A program made the translations under genes and the position numbers. Of a stretch of DNA of 64,000 nt, positions 45,015 through 53,036 are shown in pieces. Location of the stretch: assembly GCA_021738065.1 (NCBI GenBank), contig JAIPCT010000001.1, positions 1 to 64,000 on the forward strand, written 5' to 3'. This DNA is from Burkholderiaceae bacterium (GTDB lineage: Bacteria > Pseudomonadota > Gammaproteobacteria > Burkholderiales > Rhodocyclaceae). How positions within the stretch are numbered: the stretch's first letter is position 1; each line of letters opens with the position of its first letter. The notes under the pieces were generated by a model. The model worked only from the letters and a program-made list of their open reading frames with translations. It searched no databases and was not told the DNA's origin.

Positions 45015-45776
45015 ATGGCGCCACCCCCACTAGCTTCGCGCGAAGCGGCTCGCGAAGAACGCTTCGGCGACGTCTGGAGCAACGAACTGAACGACGCCTT
45101 CGCCGATATCGCACGTTATTACGACCGCGCCAACGAGATTGCCGCTCTCGGCCTGTGGAGCAGCTTCCTCAAGCGCTTCATGCGAACGGTGGACATCCAG
45201 CCGCAACAGAAAGTACTCGACGTCTGCGCCGGCACCAATGCCATCGGCATTGCCCTGCTCAAGCGTGAGCCGACCCTGGACGTGCATGCCATGGACCGCA
45301 GCGCCGAGATGCAGACCGTGGGGCAGCAGAACGCCACGGCATTGGACCTGCACATCAAGAGCACCATCGGCGACGTCCACACCCTGCCCTTCCCCGACAA
45401 TCATTTCGACATCGTCACACTGCAGTTCGCCTCGCGCCACCTTCGAGTGCGTGAGGTGTTCAGCGAGATCCAGCGGGTGTTGAAGCCGGGCGGGCATTTC
45501 CACCATTCGGACATGCTGCGCCCGCGCAACGTGATCGTGAAGAACCTCTATTACGCCTATCTCAAGACCTGCCTCAATTTCACCAGCCTGATCGTCGGCA
45601 GCAGTCCGGCGGCCACCAAGTTCAAGCAGTACTTCATCGATGCGCTGGACCTTTTCTACTCCGCTGAAGAACTCTCGATTGTGCTGCGCGAATTGGGCTA
45701 CGTCGATGTCACGGTGGATACGGTGTTCTACGGCATGATCGGTTTCCATCGAGCGGTCAAGCCGGCTGGAGCCTGA
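45015..45776 (+). CDS. UbiE/MenG-like SAM-dependent methyltransferase
   Basis: 253 aa, GAGGAG upstream. UbiE-type layout: FADIARYYDRANEIAALGLW, the SAM site VLDVCAGTNAIGIALLKREP (motif I altered from the usual GGTGD), and FPDNHFDIVTLQFASRHLRV, then VLKPGGHFHHSDMLRP and a C-terminal GMIGFHRAVKP. UbiE methylates the ring of ubiquinone and menaquinone precursors. It is placed 50 bases after frdD, so it may provide a modified quinone for this fumarate reductase. Not RquA by eye, but not ruled out. Confidence 0.8.
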   Translation: MAPPPLASREAAREERFGDVWSNELNDAFADIARYYDRANEIAALGLWSSFLKRFMRTVDIQPQQKVLDVCAGTNAIGIALLKREPTLDVHAMDRSAEMQTVGQQNATALDLHIKSTIGDVHTLPFPDNHFDIVTLQFASRHLRVREVFSEIQRVLKPGGHFHHSDMLRPRNVIVKNLYYAYLKTCLNFTSLIVGSSPAATKFKQYFIDALDLFYSAEELSIVLRELGYVDVTVDTVFYGMIGFHRAVKPAGA

Positions 45777-45800
45777 CACGAACGGATCGGCGCCAGTACC

Positions 45801-46454
45801 GTGAAGCGAGCCCGGACGCTCGCCCGGCTCAATGGCCGGATTCTCCAAGCCTTCAGCGGGCGCACGATTCTGGCGCTGCGCGCAAGCTTGCCCTTGCGCC
45901 TGGCCCTGCCTCACCTGGAACCGGTGTTGGCGCTGAATGTCGACAAAGAAGTTGAGAAGGACAGGCTGGTAATCCTCCGCGCCGGAGAACTAGTGACCGA
46001 AGGTCCGGTAGACTGGAATGCCGTCCTTCCCCAACTGCTGCAAGCAAGCAAGGAAGTCGACCGCGCGTTTCTTGCCCGAATCAGCAGTTTTCCAGTCGAC
46101 ATCGTGGTTCGCTACGAGGAAATCGCTCCGATACGCAGTCGGCGCATGAGGCTACTGTTCGAAGCCGCGTTGAAAATCCAGACAGCGAACGACACGCCGC
46201 GCCCACTGCGCGACGCCCTGCAGACAAGTTATTCGCGGGATGCGCTCGCGCAGTTGCTGTACGAACTATTGCGCTTGTATGCCGAAGAAACCCGAACCCT
46301 GAGTCGCTCGGTGCGCTTGCCGGGACCGTTGGCGCTCCTGCGAGAGTTGGTGGCCCAGGAATTGTTGAACGTCATGCTGCGGGTCGCGCGATCACTGGCG
46401 GACGAGGTTTCCACGGCACACTTGCGCCCCACCGAAAGTACGCCTCAAACATGA
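45801..46454 (+). CDS. Unknown protein following the UbiE-like gene
   Basis: 217 aa from GTG 45801, 24 bases after the methyltransferase, so probably in the same operon. Soluble and mostly helical, Arg/Leu-rich. Recognisable only as LVILRAGELVTEGPVDW, SKEVDRAFLARISSFPVDIV and ELLRLYAEETRTLSRSVRLP. No motif or signal peptide. Could be an accessory factor for quinone synthesis (inference from position only). Confidence 0.6.
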   Translation: MKRARTLARLNGRILQAFSGRTILALRASLPLRLALPHLEPVLALNVDKEVEKDRLVILRAGELVTEGPVDWNAVLPQLLQASKEVDRAFLARISSFPVDIVVRYEEIAPIRSRRMRLLFEAALKIQTANDTPRPLRDALQTSYSRDALAQLLYELLRLYAEETRTLSRSVRLPGPLALLRELVAQELLNVMLRVARSLADEVSTAHLRPTESTPQT

Positions 46455-47064
46455 ACACGGCGCTCATGCAGCGCGCTTTCCTTTCGGACCACCAACTCAG
46501 ATTCAAGGACAGACTCAAGGCGTGGCCTGCCGCTGCTTCGCCGCTCACGAACACGCTGTGTTAGCATTGCACCAGATAAATTGTCCGTATCGATTGAACG
46601 ATTCCGCTGTGAATCGTAGCCGGGGCCCAAAAAACTGCCTCGCCTGTGAAATCCGAGCTGGCATTGCGTTGCGCAATACCGCCACAGGAACATGGAGCGA
46701 ACAGTGCTTGTGCCGTATCGTGAGTCTATTCGGCTTCAAAACGCTCACTGGGTGTTGCCCACAACGATAGTCGACCCGCTTTGTCCGCATAGGATACGAA
46801 GCCATGTCTCGGGCTTCGGGCGAAATTCGAGGTGACTCATCACTTCCGTTCCGATTTCTGGAACTTCCCCGGTATCGAGGCCTCACGCCGAGTTCGAGTG
46901 GTCGTTCAGCACTTCATTCGCGACGCACTCTTCACCCAAAACGATTCGGCGGATTCGATGGCAATCGTTTCAGCATCCGGGAATCCCGCGCTGCGCAAGA
47001 CCAAAGACGGGCAAAAAGAGGCAATTGCGCAGGTGCTTCATTTCCCTCGGCAGTTGAAGTGCGC
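46455..47064. other. 610-bp region without a gene
   Basis: No frame here looks like a protein. The frame of the sensor kinase continues upstream to 46804, but that part has no hydrophobic or domain content and lacks a ribosome site. It should hold the kinase promoter, not recognised. The GTGTTAGCA near 46559 is not backed by an attC-like stem. Confidence 0.5.
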
Positions 47065-49779
47065 ATGAGCTTGGATTTCATCAAGTGGCGATCGCTCAAG
47101 ACGCGCGTCACTGCTGCAATGCTGGCGATTTTTTTGCTCGGCATCTGGACCCTTACGCTCTACGTCAGCCGGATGCTCCACGAAGACATGAAACGCCTTT
47201 TGGCCGAGCAACAGTTCTCGACGGTGTCATCCATTGCCGCGGAGATCAACCGCGACATGCAAGAACGATTGAGAAGTGTCGCCGAAGGTGTTACTCCGGC
47301 AATACTGGGCAATCCCGAGGCCCTGCAGTCGCTTCTGGAGCAGCGTCCGCTTCTACTGCGACTGTTCAATGGCGGCACCCTCGCCACGGGATTGGATGGA
47401 ACAGCAATTGCCTCGCTTCCGCTCTCGGGGGAGCGGATTGGCGTCAATTTCATGGACCAAGACTATCTGATCGCTGCGCTCGAGAAAGGAAAAGCAGCGA
47501 TCGGGCCGCCGACAATGAGCACCGCGTCATTGGCGCCGCAGGTGACAATCGCAGTCCCGATTCGGGATGCACGGGGTGACGTAATCGGTGCCTTGGCAGG
47601 TACGATTGATCTCGCCAAATCCGGTTTCCTGAACAAGATTCTGGGAACCCGCTATGGCGAGACGGGCAGCTATCGGCTGGTCGCGCCCCAACACCGGCTG
47701 ATTGTCGCCAGCTCCGACAAAAATCAGATCCTCAAGACTCTGCCGGCCACCGGTATCAATCCCACGATGGACCGCTTTATCGAAGGCTACGAAGGTTCTG
47801 CCATAGTAGACGACCCTCTGGGCGGAGAAGTGCTGGCGTCCGTCAAGAGTATTCCCGTGCCAGGCTGGATCGTCGGTGCCACCTTGCCCGTTGCGGAAGC
47901 TTTTGCCCCGATTCGCATCCTGCAGCAGCGCACGCTGCTGTCGGCGATCTTCCTGACGCTATTGGCGGGAACCCTGGCATGGTGGATGGTAAGGCGCCAG
48001 CTCGCTCCGATGTTTTCGGTTGTGGAGACACTGGCCTCCATGACAGCAAATGCAAATGGCCACTCACTGCGGCCTCTGCCGATTGCGCGGCAGGACGAGA
48101 TCGGGGAACTGCTCGGTGCGTTCAATCGCCTGCTGGAAACACTCGGGCACCGAGAAGACGCCTTGAAAGAGGCGCTGGACCGTCTGCAAAAAATTGCCAG
48201 CCGGCTACCCGGAGTTGTTTTTCAGCTTCGCCTGCGTACCGACGGCAGCTTCTGCATTCCCTACGCCAGTGAAGCCCTCAAGGAGATATACCGCGTCAGT
48301 CCGGATAAAGTTCGTGAAAACGCTTCGCCGATGTTTGCTGCTATTCACCCGGACGATCTGGCGAGCCACCTTGCTTCTCTTGAAGCATCGGCCCTGAACT
48401 TGACGCCCTGGAGTACCGAATACCGACTTGGATTCGAGGGTGAGTCGGATCTTTGGTTGCTCGTAAATGCGATACCACAGAGGGAAGCAGACAACTCGGT
48501 GCTCTGGCATGGATTCGCCACCGACATCACTGAACGCAAGCGCGCCGAAGCCGAACTGGAAAGGCACCAGAGTCACCTTGAAGAACTGGTGATCTCCCGT
48601 ACTGCAGAACTGCAGCGCGCCAAGGAGGGAGCTGAAACCGCCAACCGAGCCAAGAGCGCCTTCCTCGCCAACATGAGCCATGAGATTCGCACACCGATGA
48701 ATGCCATCCTCGGCATGGCGAATCTCCTGCGTCGCGACGGCGTGATGCCGCGCCAGGCCGAGCGTCTCGACAAGATCGATACCGCCGCCATGCATCTGCT
48801 TTCCATTATCAACAACGTCCTCGATCTGTCGAAGATCGAAGCCGGAAAGTTCGTACTGGAGAACGCTCCGGTCAACTTCAACAGCCTGCTGGGCAATCTC
48901 AAGTCCATTCTTTCCGAACGTGCCAAGGCCAAGGGTATTGAACTGCGGGTCAGGACCGCCGCTTTCCCGCCCGATCTCTATGGCGACCCCACTCGACTGC
49001 AGCAAGCTCTGCTGAATTACGCCACCAACGCGATCAAATTCACCGATACCGGCGCCGTGACACTGTCACTCAGCAAGCTGGAGGAAGATGCAGAATCGGT
49101 GCTGGTGCGTTTCGCGGTCGAGGATACCGGCATCGGGATTGCGCCCGAGGCAGTAGGACGGCTGTTCAACGCCTTCGAGCAGGCGGACAATTCAACCACG
49201 CGCAAGTATGGCGGCACCGGACTCGGCCTGGCCATCACGCAACGACTGGCCGGATTGATGGGCGGCAAAGTCGGCGTCGAGAGCACGCCGGAGCTTGGCA
49301 GCACATTCTGGTTTACCGCCAGGATGAAAAGAGGCGGCGTGGCACCCATCGCATCGAAAGCGATCACGGATGCCGAACAGCAACTTCGACTGCGCCATTC
49401 CGGCGCCCGAATCCTGATCGCCGATGACGAGCCGATAAACCGGGAAATTGCCAGGCTGCAACTGGAGTCCGTCGGATTGACCGTGGACACTGTGGACGAC
49501 GGTGCGGAAGCGGTAGCTGTGGCACAGCAAGTCGTCTATGCCGCGATCTTGATGGACATGCAGATGCCGAACATGGACGGGCTTGATGCGACGCGCCAAT
49601 TGCGACAGCTTATCGGCTACCGAAACGTGCCGATCATCGCCATGACGGCCAATGCCTTTGCCGAAGATAGGGCGCGCTGCATGGAAGCGAAAATGGATGA
49701 CTTTCTGATCAAGCCATTGGATTCAAAGCTGCTGTTTTCGACCTTGCTCAACTGGCTCGATCCGAGGCCCGCGGATTGA
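47065..49779 (+). CDS. Hybrid sensor histidine kinase with PAS and receiver domain
   Basis: 904 aa from ATG 47065. Order: TM1 (TAAMLAIFLLGIWTLTLYVS, residues about 12-31), a periplasmic dCache-like sensor of about 230 aa, TM2 (LLSAIFLTLLAGTLAWWMV), HAMP, PAS_3 (YASEALKEIYRVSPDKVREN, then WHGFATDITERKRAE), coiled coil, HisKA with phospho-His in NMSHEIRTPMNAILGMANLL, HATPase (VEDTGIGIAPEA; GGTGLGLAIT), and REC with Asp in AAILMDMQMPNMDG. The signal is extracytoplasmic but unknown. No response regulator is adjacent; the fused receiver suggests a phosphorelay. Confidence 0.92.
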   Translation: MSLDFIKWRSLKTRVTAAMLAIFLLGIWTLTLYVSRMLHEDMKRLLAEQQFSTVSSIAAEINRDMQERLRSVAEGVTPAILGNPEALQSLLEQRPLLLRLFNGGTLATGLDGTAIASLPLSGERIGVNFMDQDYLIAALEKGKAAIGPPTMSTASLAPQVTIAVPIRDARGDVIGALAGTIDLAKSGFLNKILGTRYGETGSYRLVAPQHRLIVASSDKNQILKTLPATGINPTMDRFIEGYEGSAIVDDPLGGEVLASVKSIPVPGWIVGATLPVAEAFAPIRILQQRTLLSAIFLTLLAGTLAWWMVRRQLAPMFSVVETLASMTANANGHSLRPLPIARQDEIGELLGAFNRLLETLGHREDALKEALDRLQKIASRLPGVVFQLRLRTDGSFCIPYASEALKEIYRVSPDKVRENASPMFAAIHPDDLASHLASLEASALNLTPWSTEYRLGFEGESDLWLLVNAIPQREADNSVLWHGFATDITERKRAEAELERHQSHLEELVISRTAELQRAKEGAETANRAKSAFLANMSHEIRTPMNAILGMANLLRRDGVMPRQAERLDKIDTAAMHLLSIINNVLDLSKIEAGKFVLENAPVNFNSLLGNLKSILSERAKAKGIELRVRTAAFPPDLYGDPTRLQQALLNYATNAIKFTDTGAVTLSLSKLEEDAESVLVRFAVEDTGIGIAPEAVGRLFNAFEQADNSTTRKYGGTGLGLAITQRLAGLMGGKVGVESTPELGSTFWFTARMKRGGVAPIASKAITDAEQQLRLRHSGARILIADDEPINREIARLQLESVGLTVDTVDDGAEAVAVAQQVVYAAILMDMQMPNMDGLDATRQLRQLIGYRNVPIIAMTANAFAEDRARCMEAKMDDFLIKPLDSKLLFSTLLNWLDPRPAD

Positions 49780-49826
49780 TAGACCCGCCCCTTCGCGACC
49801 ATCTGTGCGCCAACCGGCAAGCCTGC

Positions 49827-49849
49827 ACCGTATCGCCAGCGCCGACTTT
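49827..49849 (-). repeat. 23-bp dispersed repeat, copy 4
   Basis: 21 of 23 bases match. It lies between the hybrid kinase and arsR. On the minus strand an open but unsupported frame reads CWKVGAGDTVQACRLAH across it. Confidence 0.7.
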
Positions 49850-50013
49850 CCAGCATCCCAAGCGCTTGAACCGGGCAACAAGCGCCCTCGGCTGCCGACT
49901 GAGATATTGAACGGGAAGGGCGCGACCGCATCCTTGGATGTCGGTTCTTTGCGGCGCAACGGCGCCAAACAAAACGCAGAAATGCGCTGAGCGGTTTCAC
50001 GACACGCCACGCG

Positions 50014-50040
50014 AGCCCAACTATTCCTAAAAGTTGGGCT
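50014..50040. terminator. 9-bp perfect hairpin upstream of arsR
   Basis: AGCCCAACT (50014-50022) and AGTTGGGCT (50032-50040) pair perfectly around ATTCCTAAA. No T-run follows on the plus strand. It may end kinase transcription or be a small palindrome in the 356-base gap between the kinase and arsR. The rest of the gap holds nothing else recognised. Confidence 0.4.
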
Positions 50041-50105
50041 GGTAGAGCGGCCGAAAGTCCCGGCCCACTGGTCGCTGTCATGCGCACAGGAAGATTGAAA
50101 TCGCT

Positions 50106-50135
50106 TTGTCACAATAATTTGATAATATTCGAACT
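50106..50135 (+). promoter_or_regulatory. Probable ars promoter/operator region
   Basis: An AT-rich stretch directly before arsR: TTGTCA at 50106-50111, then CAATAATTTGATAATATTCG. The imperfect inverted repeat TTTGA-N6-TCGAA is in keeping with ArsR-type operators. No -35/-10 pair with good spacing was found, so limits are approximate. Confidence 0.4.
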
Positions 50136-50510
50136 ATGGAATCACTAAACGCCTCCGAACTGCTTGCCGCCTTGGGTCATGAATCCCGCCTTTCGATTTT
50201 TCGCCTGCTGGTCGAAGCTGGACCGACGGGGATCAATGCCAGTGCGATCGGCGAGCAATTGGGACTTGTTCCGGCAACCCTGTCTTTTCATCTGGCCCAT
50301 CTCAGCCGGGTCGGACTGATCCAGGGAAGACAGGAAAGCCGATTCATTTACTACTCCGCCGACTATGGCGAGATGGATGAATTGATTTCCTTCCTGACCA
50401 ATAATTGCTGCCAGGGAAAAGCCTGCCTGCCCAAGACTTCCATGGCAAACACCGTCATCAAGCGCCGCAGCCGTGTCGCAAAATCACCCGCAACGAAAGG
50501 AAATTCATGA
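50136..50510 (+). CDS. arsR: ArsR-family arsenite-responsive repressor
   Basis: 124 aa. Winged helix: LGHESRLSIFRLLVEAGPTG, ASAIGEQLGLVPATLSFHLA and HLSRVGLIQGRQESRFIYYS. It lacks the ELCVCDL cysteines of classical ArsR, but has NNCCQGKAC at residues about 90-98, matching the C-terminal As(III) site of the Acidithiobacillus-type ArsR (Cys-Cys-x4-Cys). It represses the operon until arsenite binds. Its stop overlaps arsC1 (ATGA). Confidence 0.9.
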   Translation: MESLNASELLAALGHESRLSIFRLLVEAGPTGINASAIGEQLGLVPATLSFHLAHLSRVGLIQGRQESRFIYYSADYGEMDELISFLTNNCCQGKACLPKTSMANTVIKRRSRVAKSPATKGNS

Positions 50511-51022
50511 GCGAGCGCGTCTACAACGTGCTGTTTCTGTGCACCGGCAATTCGGCCCGCAGCATTCTGGCGGAATCGATTCTCAACCTGCCGGTGGTTG
50601 GACAAGGTCGCTTTCACGCTTACAGCGCCGGAAGCCATCCTGCGGGAACCGTCAACCCCTACACAATCGAGCTGCTGCGCAAGAACCGTATCCCGACGGA
50701 GGACCTGCGCAGCAAGGGCTGGGAGGAATTCGCCGCGCCGGGCGCGCCGGCACTGGATTTCGTATTCACAGTATGCGACAACGCGGCCGGCGAAGTCTGC
50801 CCCGTCTGGCCCGGGCAACCGATGACCGCGCATTGGGGTATTGCCGACCCGGCAGTCGCGGAAGGCAGCGAGGACGCCAGGCGCAAGGCCTTTTTTACCG
50901 CCTACAACCAGCTCCACCGCCGAATCGCCATGTTCGCCAGCCTGCCCTTGGCCAAGCTCAAGGGCGTCGCTCTCAAGCAGGAACTCGATGGCATCGGCAG
51001 GCTCGATGGCGCGAGCCAATAG
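50507..51022 (+). CDS. arsC: Arsenate reductase, low-molecular-weight phosphatase type (1)
   Basis: 171 aa from ATG 50507, GAAAGGAAA upstream. Phosphatase loop FLCTGNSARSILAESILN near residue 11. Further cysteines in FTVCDNAAGEVCPVWPGQ (near 85-95) provide the redox relay of thioredoxin-type ArsC. The ending ALKQELDGIGRL is extra. It reduces arsenate to arsenite in the cytoplasm so that Acr3 can export it. First of two tandem arsC genes. Confidence 0.9.
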   Translation: MSERVYNVLFLCTGNSARSILAESILNLPVVGQGRFHAYSAGSHPAGTVNPYTIELLRKNRIPTEDLRSKGWEEFAAPGAPALDFVFTVCDNAAGEVCPVWPGQPMTAHWGIADPAVAEGSEDARRKAFFTAYNQLHRRIAMFASLPLAKLKGVALKQELDGIGRLDGASQ

Positions 51023-51060
51023 GCATCCACGCTTTTTTAGTCTTTCCATTTACTGCGATC

Positions 51061-51552
51061 ATGAACAAAACAATTAATGTTCTGGTGCTTTGCACCGGCA
51101 ATTCCGCCCGTTCCATTCTCGGCGAGATGCTGTTCAATCATTTGGCAAACGGACGCGTCAATGCCTATTCGGCAGGTAGCAAGCCGGCGGGGCAGGTCAA
51201 TCCCGTGGCGCTGGAGACCCTGGCGAATCACGGCGTGCCAGCCGCCGGCGCGCGCAGCAAGTCGTGGGACGAATTCGCCGTGGCGTCAGCGCCGACTTTT
51301 GACTTCATTTTCACGGTTTGCGGCAACGCGGCGGCGGAGGCCTGCCCGGTCTGGCCGGGTCACCCCGCCACGGCTCACTGGGGCATTACCGATCCGGCGC
51401 ACGTGGAGCCGCTCGATGCGCGGCGCGCCGCATTTGAAGCTGCCTACCGGTCGCTGAAGAAACGCGTCACCGCTTTCCTTGCCCTGCCGCTGGAAACCAT
51501 GAGTCGCGACGAAGCGCTTGTGGCAGCCCAGCGTATTCACGCGGAGGAATGA
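51061..51552 (+). CDS. arsC: Arsenate reductase, low-molecular-weight phosphatase type (2)
   Basis: 163 aa from ATG 51061. Same family as arsC1 and clearly related: LVLCTGNSARSILGEMLFNH, FTVCGNAAAEACPVWPGHPA and TAHWGITDP. A 23-bp repeat copy lies inside (51277-51299), on the opposite orientation to the copies in nuoG and phnI; here it encodes AVASAPTF, where arsC1 has AAPGAPAL. Cysteines needed for catalysis are preserved. ATGA overlap with the acr3 frame. Confidence 0.9.
   Translation: MNKTINVLVLCTGNSARSILGEMLFNHLANGRVNAYSAGSKPAGQVNPVALETLANHGVPAAGARSKSWDEFAVASAPTFDFIFTVCGNAAAEACPVWPGHPATAHWGITDPAHVEPLDARRAAFEAAYRSLKKRVTAFLALPLETMSRDEALVAAQRIHAEE
51277..51299 (-). repeat. 23-bp dispersed repeat, copy 5 (antisense in arsC2)
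   Basis: 21 of 23 bases match. It lies in the coding strand of arsC2 in reversed orientation, so the protein reads A-V-A-S-A-P-T-F. Confidence 0.65.
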
Positions 51553-51554
51553 GC

Positions 51555-52640
51555 ATGTCCGCCCAATGTGAAGTGGCTGCCAATCTTGCCGCCGGCGCGC
51601 CGATGAGCGCGTTCGAGCGCTACCTGACGGTCTGGGTCTTTCTCTGCATCATCGTCGGCATCGCCCTCGGCCAGTGGCTGCCGGCCCCCTTCCAGGTGCT
51701 CGGCAAACTCGAGGTCGCGCGGGTCAATCTGCCGGTCGGCCTGCTGATCTGGATCATGATCATCCCGATGCTGGTCAAGGTGGATTTCGGCGCCCTGCAT
51801 GAGGTCCGCCAACATGTGCGCGGCATCGGCGTCACGCTGTTCGTGAATTGGCTGGTCAAACCCTTCTCGATGGCTTTCCTCGGCTGGCTGTTCATTCGCC
51901 ACCTGTTCGCCCCCATGTTGCCCGCCGATCAGTTGGACAGTTACATCGCCGGCCTCATACTGCTCGCAGCCGCGCCCTGCACCGCGATGGTTTTCGTCTG
52001 GAGCCGGCTGACCAATGGCGATCCGCTGTTCACCTTGTCGCAGGTCGCCGTGAACGACACCATCATGATTTTTGCCTTCGCCCCGCTGGTCGGCCTGCTG
52101 CTCGGCATCTCGGCCATCACCGTGCCCTGGGATACGCTGCTCACCTCGGTCGTGCTCTACATCGTGATACCGCTGGCGCTGGCCCAAGTCTGGCGCAAAA
52201 GCTTGCTGAGCAAGGGCACGGCGCATTTCGATGCGATGATGGAAAAGATCGGACCGTGGTCGATTTCGGCGTTGCTCGCCACACTGGTGCTGCTGTTCGC
52301 CTTCCAGGGCAAAGCCATCATCGAGCAGCCGCTGATCATTGCCTTGCTGGCGGTGCCCATTCTGATCCAGGTCCTGTTCAACTCGAGCCTGGCCTATTGG
52401 CTGAATCGCGTCGTCGGCGAGAAGCACAGCGTCGCCTGCCCCTCGGCGCTGATCGGCGCCTCCAATTTTTTCGAACTGGCCGTGGCCGCCGCCATCAGTC
52501 TGTTCGGCTTTGAGTCCGGTGCCGCACTCGCCACTGTGGTCGGCGTACTGATCGAAGTCCCGGTCATGCTGCTGGTGGTGAAGATCGTCAATCAATCCAA
52601 GGGCTGGTATGAGGCCGGCCTGCAAACAAAGGAACCGTGA
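51555..52640 (+). CDS. acr3: Arsenite efflux transporter Acr3
   Basis: 361 aa from ATG 51555, GGAGG 7 bases upstream; ATG 51549 is a further possibility. Ten hydrophobic helices. Family motifs: LLIWIMIIPMLVKVDFGAL, AAAPCTAMVFVWSRLTNGDP with the essential Cys, and NDTIMIFAFAPLVGLLLG. It exports arsenite by proton antiport and can work with ArsA. This is Acr3-type (BASS superfamily), not ArsB. Confidence 0.93.
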   Translation: MSAQCEVAANLAAGAPMSAFERYLTVWVFLCIIVGIALGQWLPAPFQVLGKLEVARVNLPVGLLIWIMIIPMLVKVDFGALHEVRQHVRGIGVTLFVNWLVKPFSMAFLGWLFIRHLFAPMLPADQLDSYIAGLILLAAAPCTAMVFVWSRLTNGDPLFTLSQVAVNDTIMIFAFAPLVGLLLGISAITVPWDTLLTSVVLYIVIPLALAQVWRKSLLSKGTAHFDAMMEKIGPWSISALLATLVLLFAFQGKAIIEQPLIIALLAVPILIQVLFNSSLAYWLNRVVGEKHSVACPSALIGASNFFELAVAAAISLFGFESGAALATVVGVLIEVPVMLLVVKIVNQSKGWYEAGLQTKEP

Positions 52641-53020
52641 TGAAAACGCTTGAAGTGTATGACCCCGCCATGTGCTGCTCCAGCGGTGTCTGCGGCGTCG
52701 ATGTCGATCCGCAACTCGCCCGTTTCGCCGCCGACCTGAAATGGGTCGAGCAACAAGGCATTGAGGTGACTCGCCACAATCTGGGCCAGGAGCCGCAAGC
52801 CTTTGCCGCCAATCCGGCGGTCATCAAGGAAATGGAGGCCGGGATGGAGCGGCTGCCGGTAATCGTGCTCGATGGGAAAATCGTCTCGACAGGCTTGTAC
52901 CCGTCCCGCGAGCAGCTCGCACAGAAGCTCGGTATTGCCGCAGTTGTCGATGTCGTCACCACCGAAACATCGGCGGCCAAGGCTGCACCCTGTTGCTCGC
53001 CCAAATCCGGCTGCTGCTGA
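52640..53020 (+). CDS. arsD: Arsenic metallochaperone ArsD
   Basis: 126 aa from ATG 52640, one base overlapping the acr3 stop. The arsenite site is AMCCSSGVCG near residue 12 (Cys-Cys-x4-Cys), and there is a second cysteine cluster CCSPKSGCC at the C-terminus. It hands As(III) to ArsA. Thioredoxin-like body: LPVIVLDGKIVSTGLYPSRE. Confidence 0.92.
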   Translation: MKTLEVYDPAMCCSSGVCGVDVDPQLARFAADLKWVEQQGIEVTRHNLGQEPQAFAANPAVIKEMEAGMERLPVIVLDGKIVSTGLYPSREQLAQKLGIAAVVDVVTTETSAAKAAPCCSPKSGCC

Positions 53021-53036
53021 AACAGAACGTCGAGAC

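Noticed and set aside
46510-46570. Possible attC-like site near GTGTTAGCA
   Set aside because: There is one core-like word but no complementary second core and no hairpin of the type seen in the cassette array.
46804-47064. An 87-residue N-terminal extension of the hybrid kinase
   Set aside because: It is Arg/Ser-rich with no domain and no ribosome site; ATG 47065 directly precedes the first transmembrane helix.
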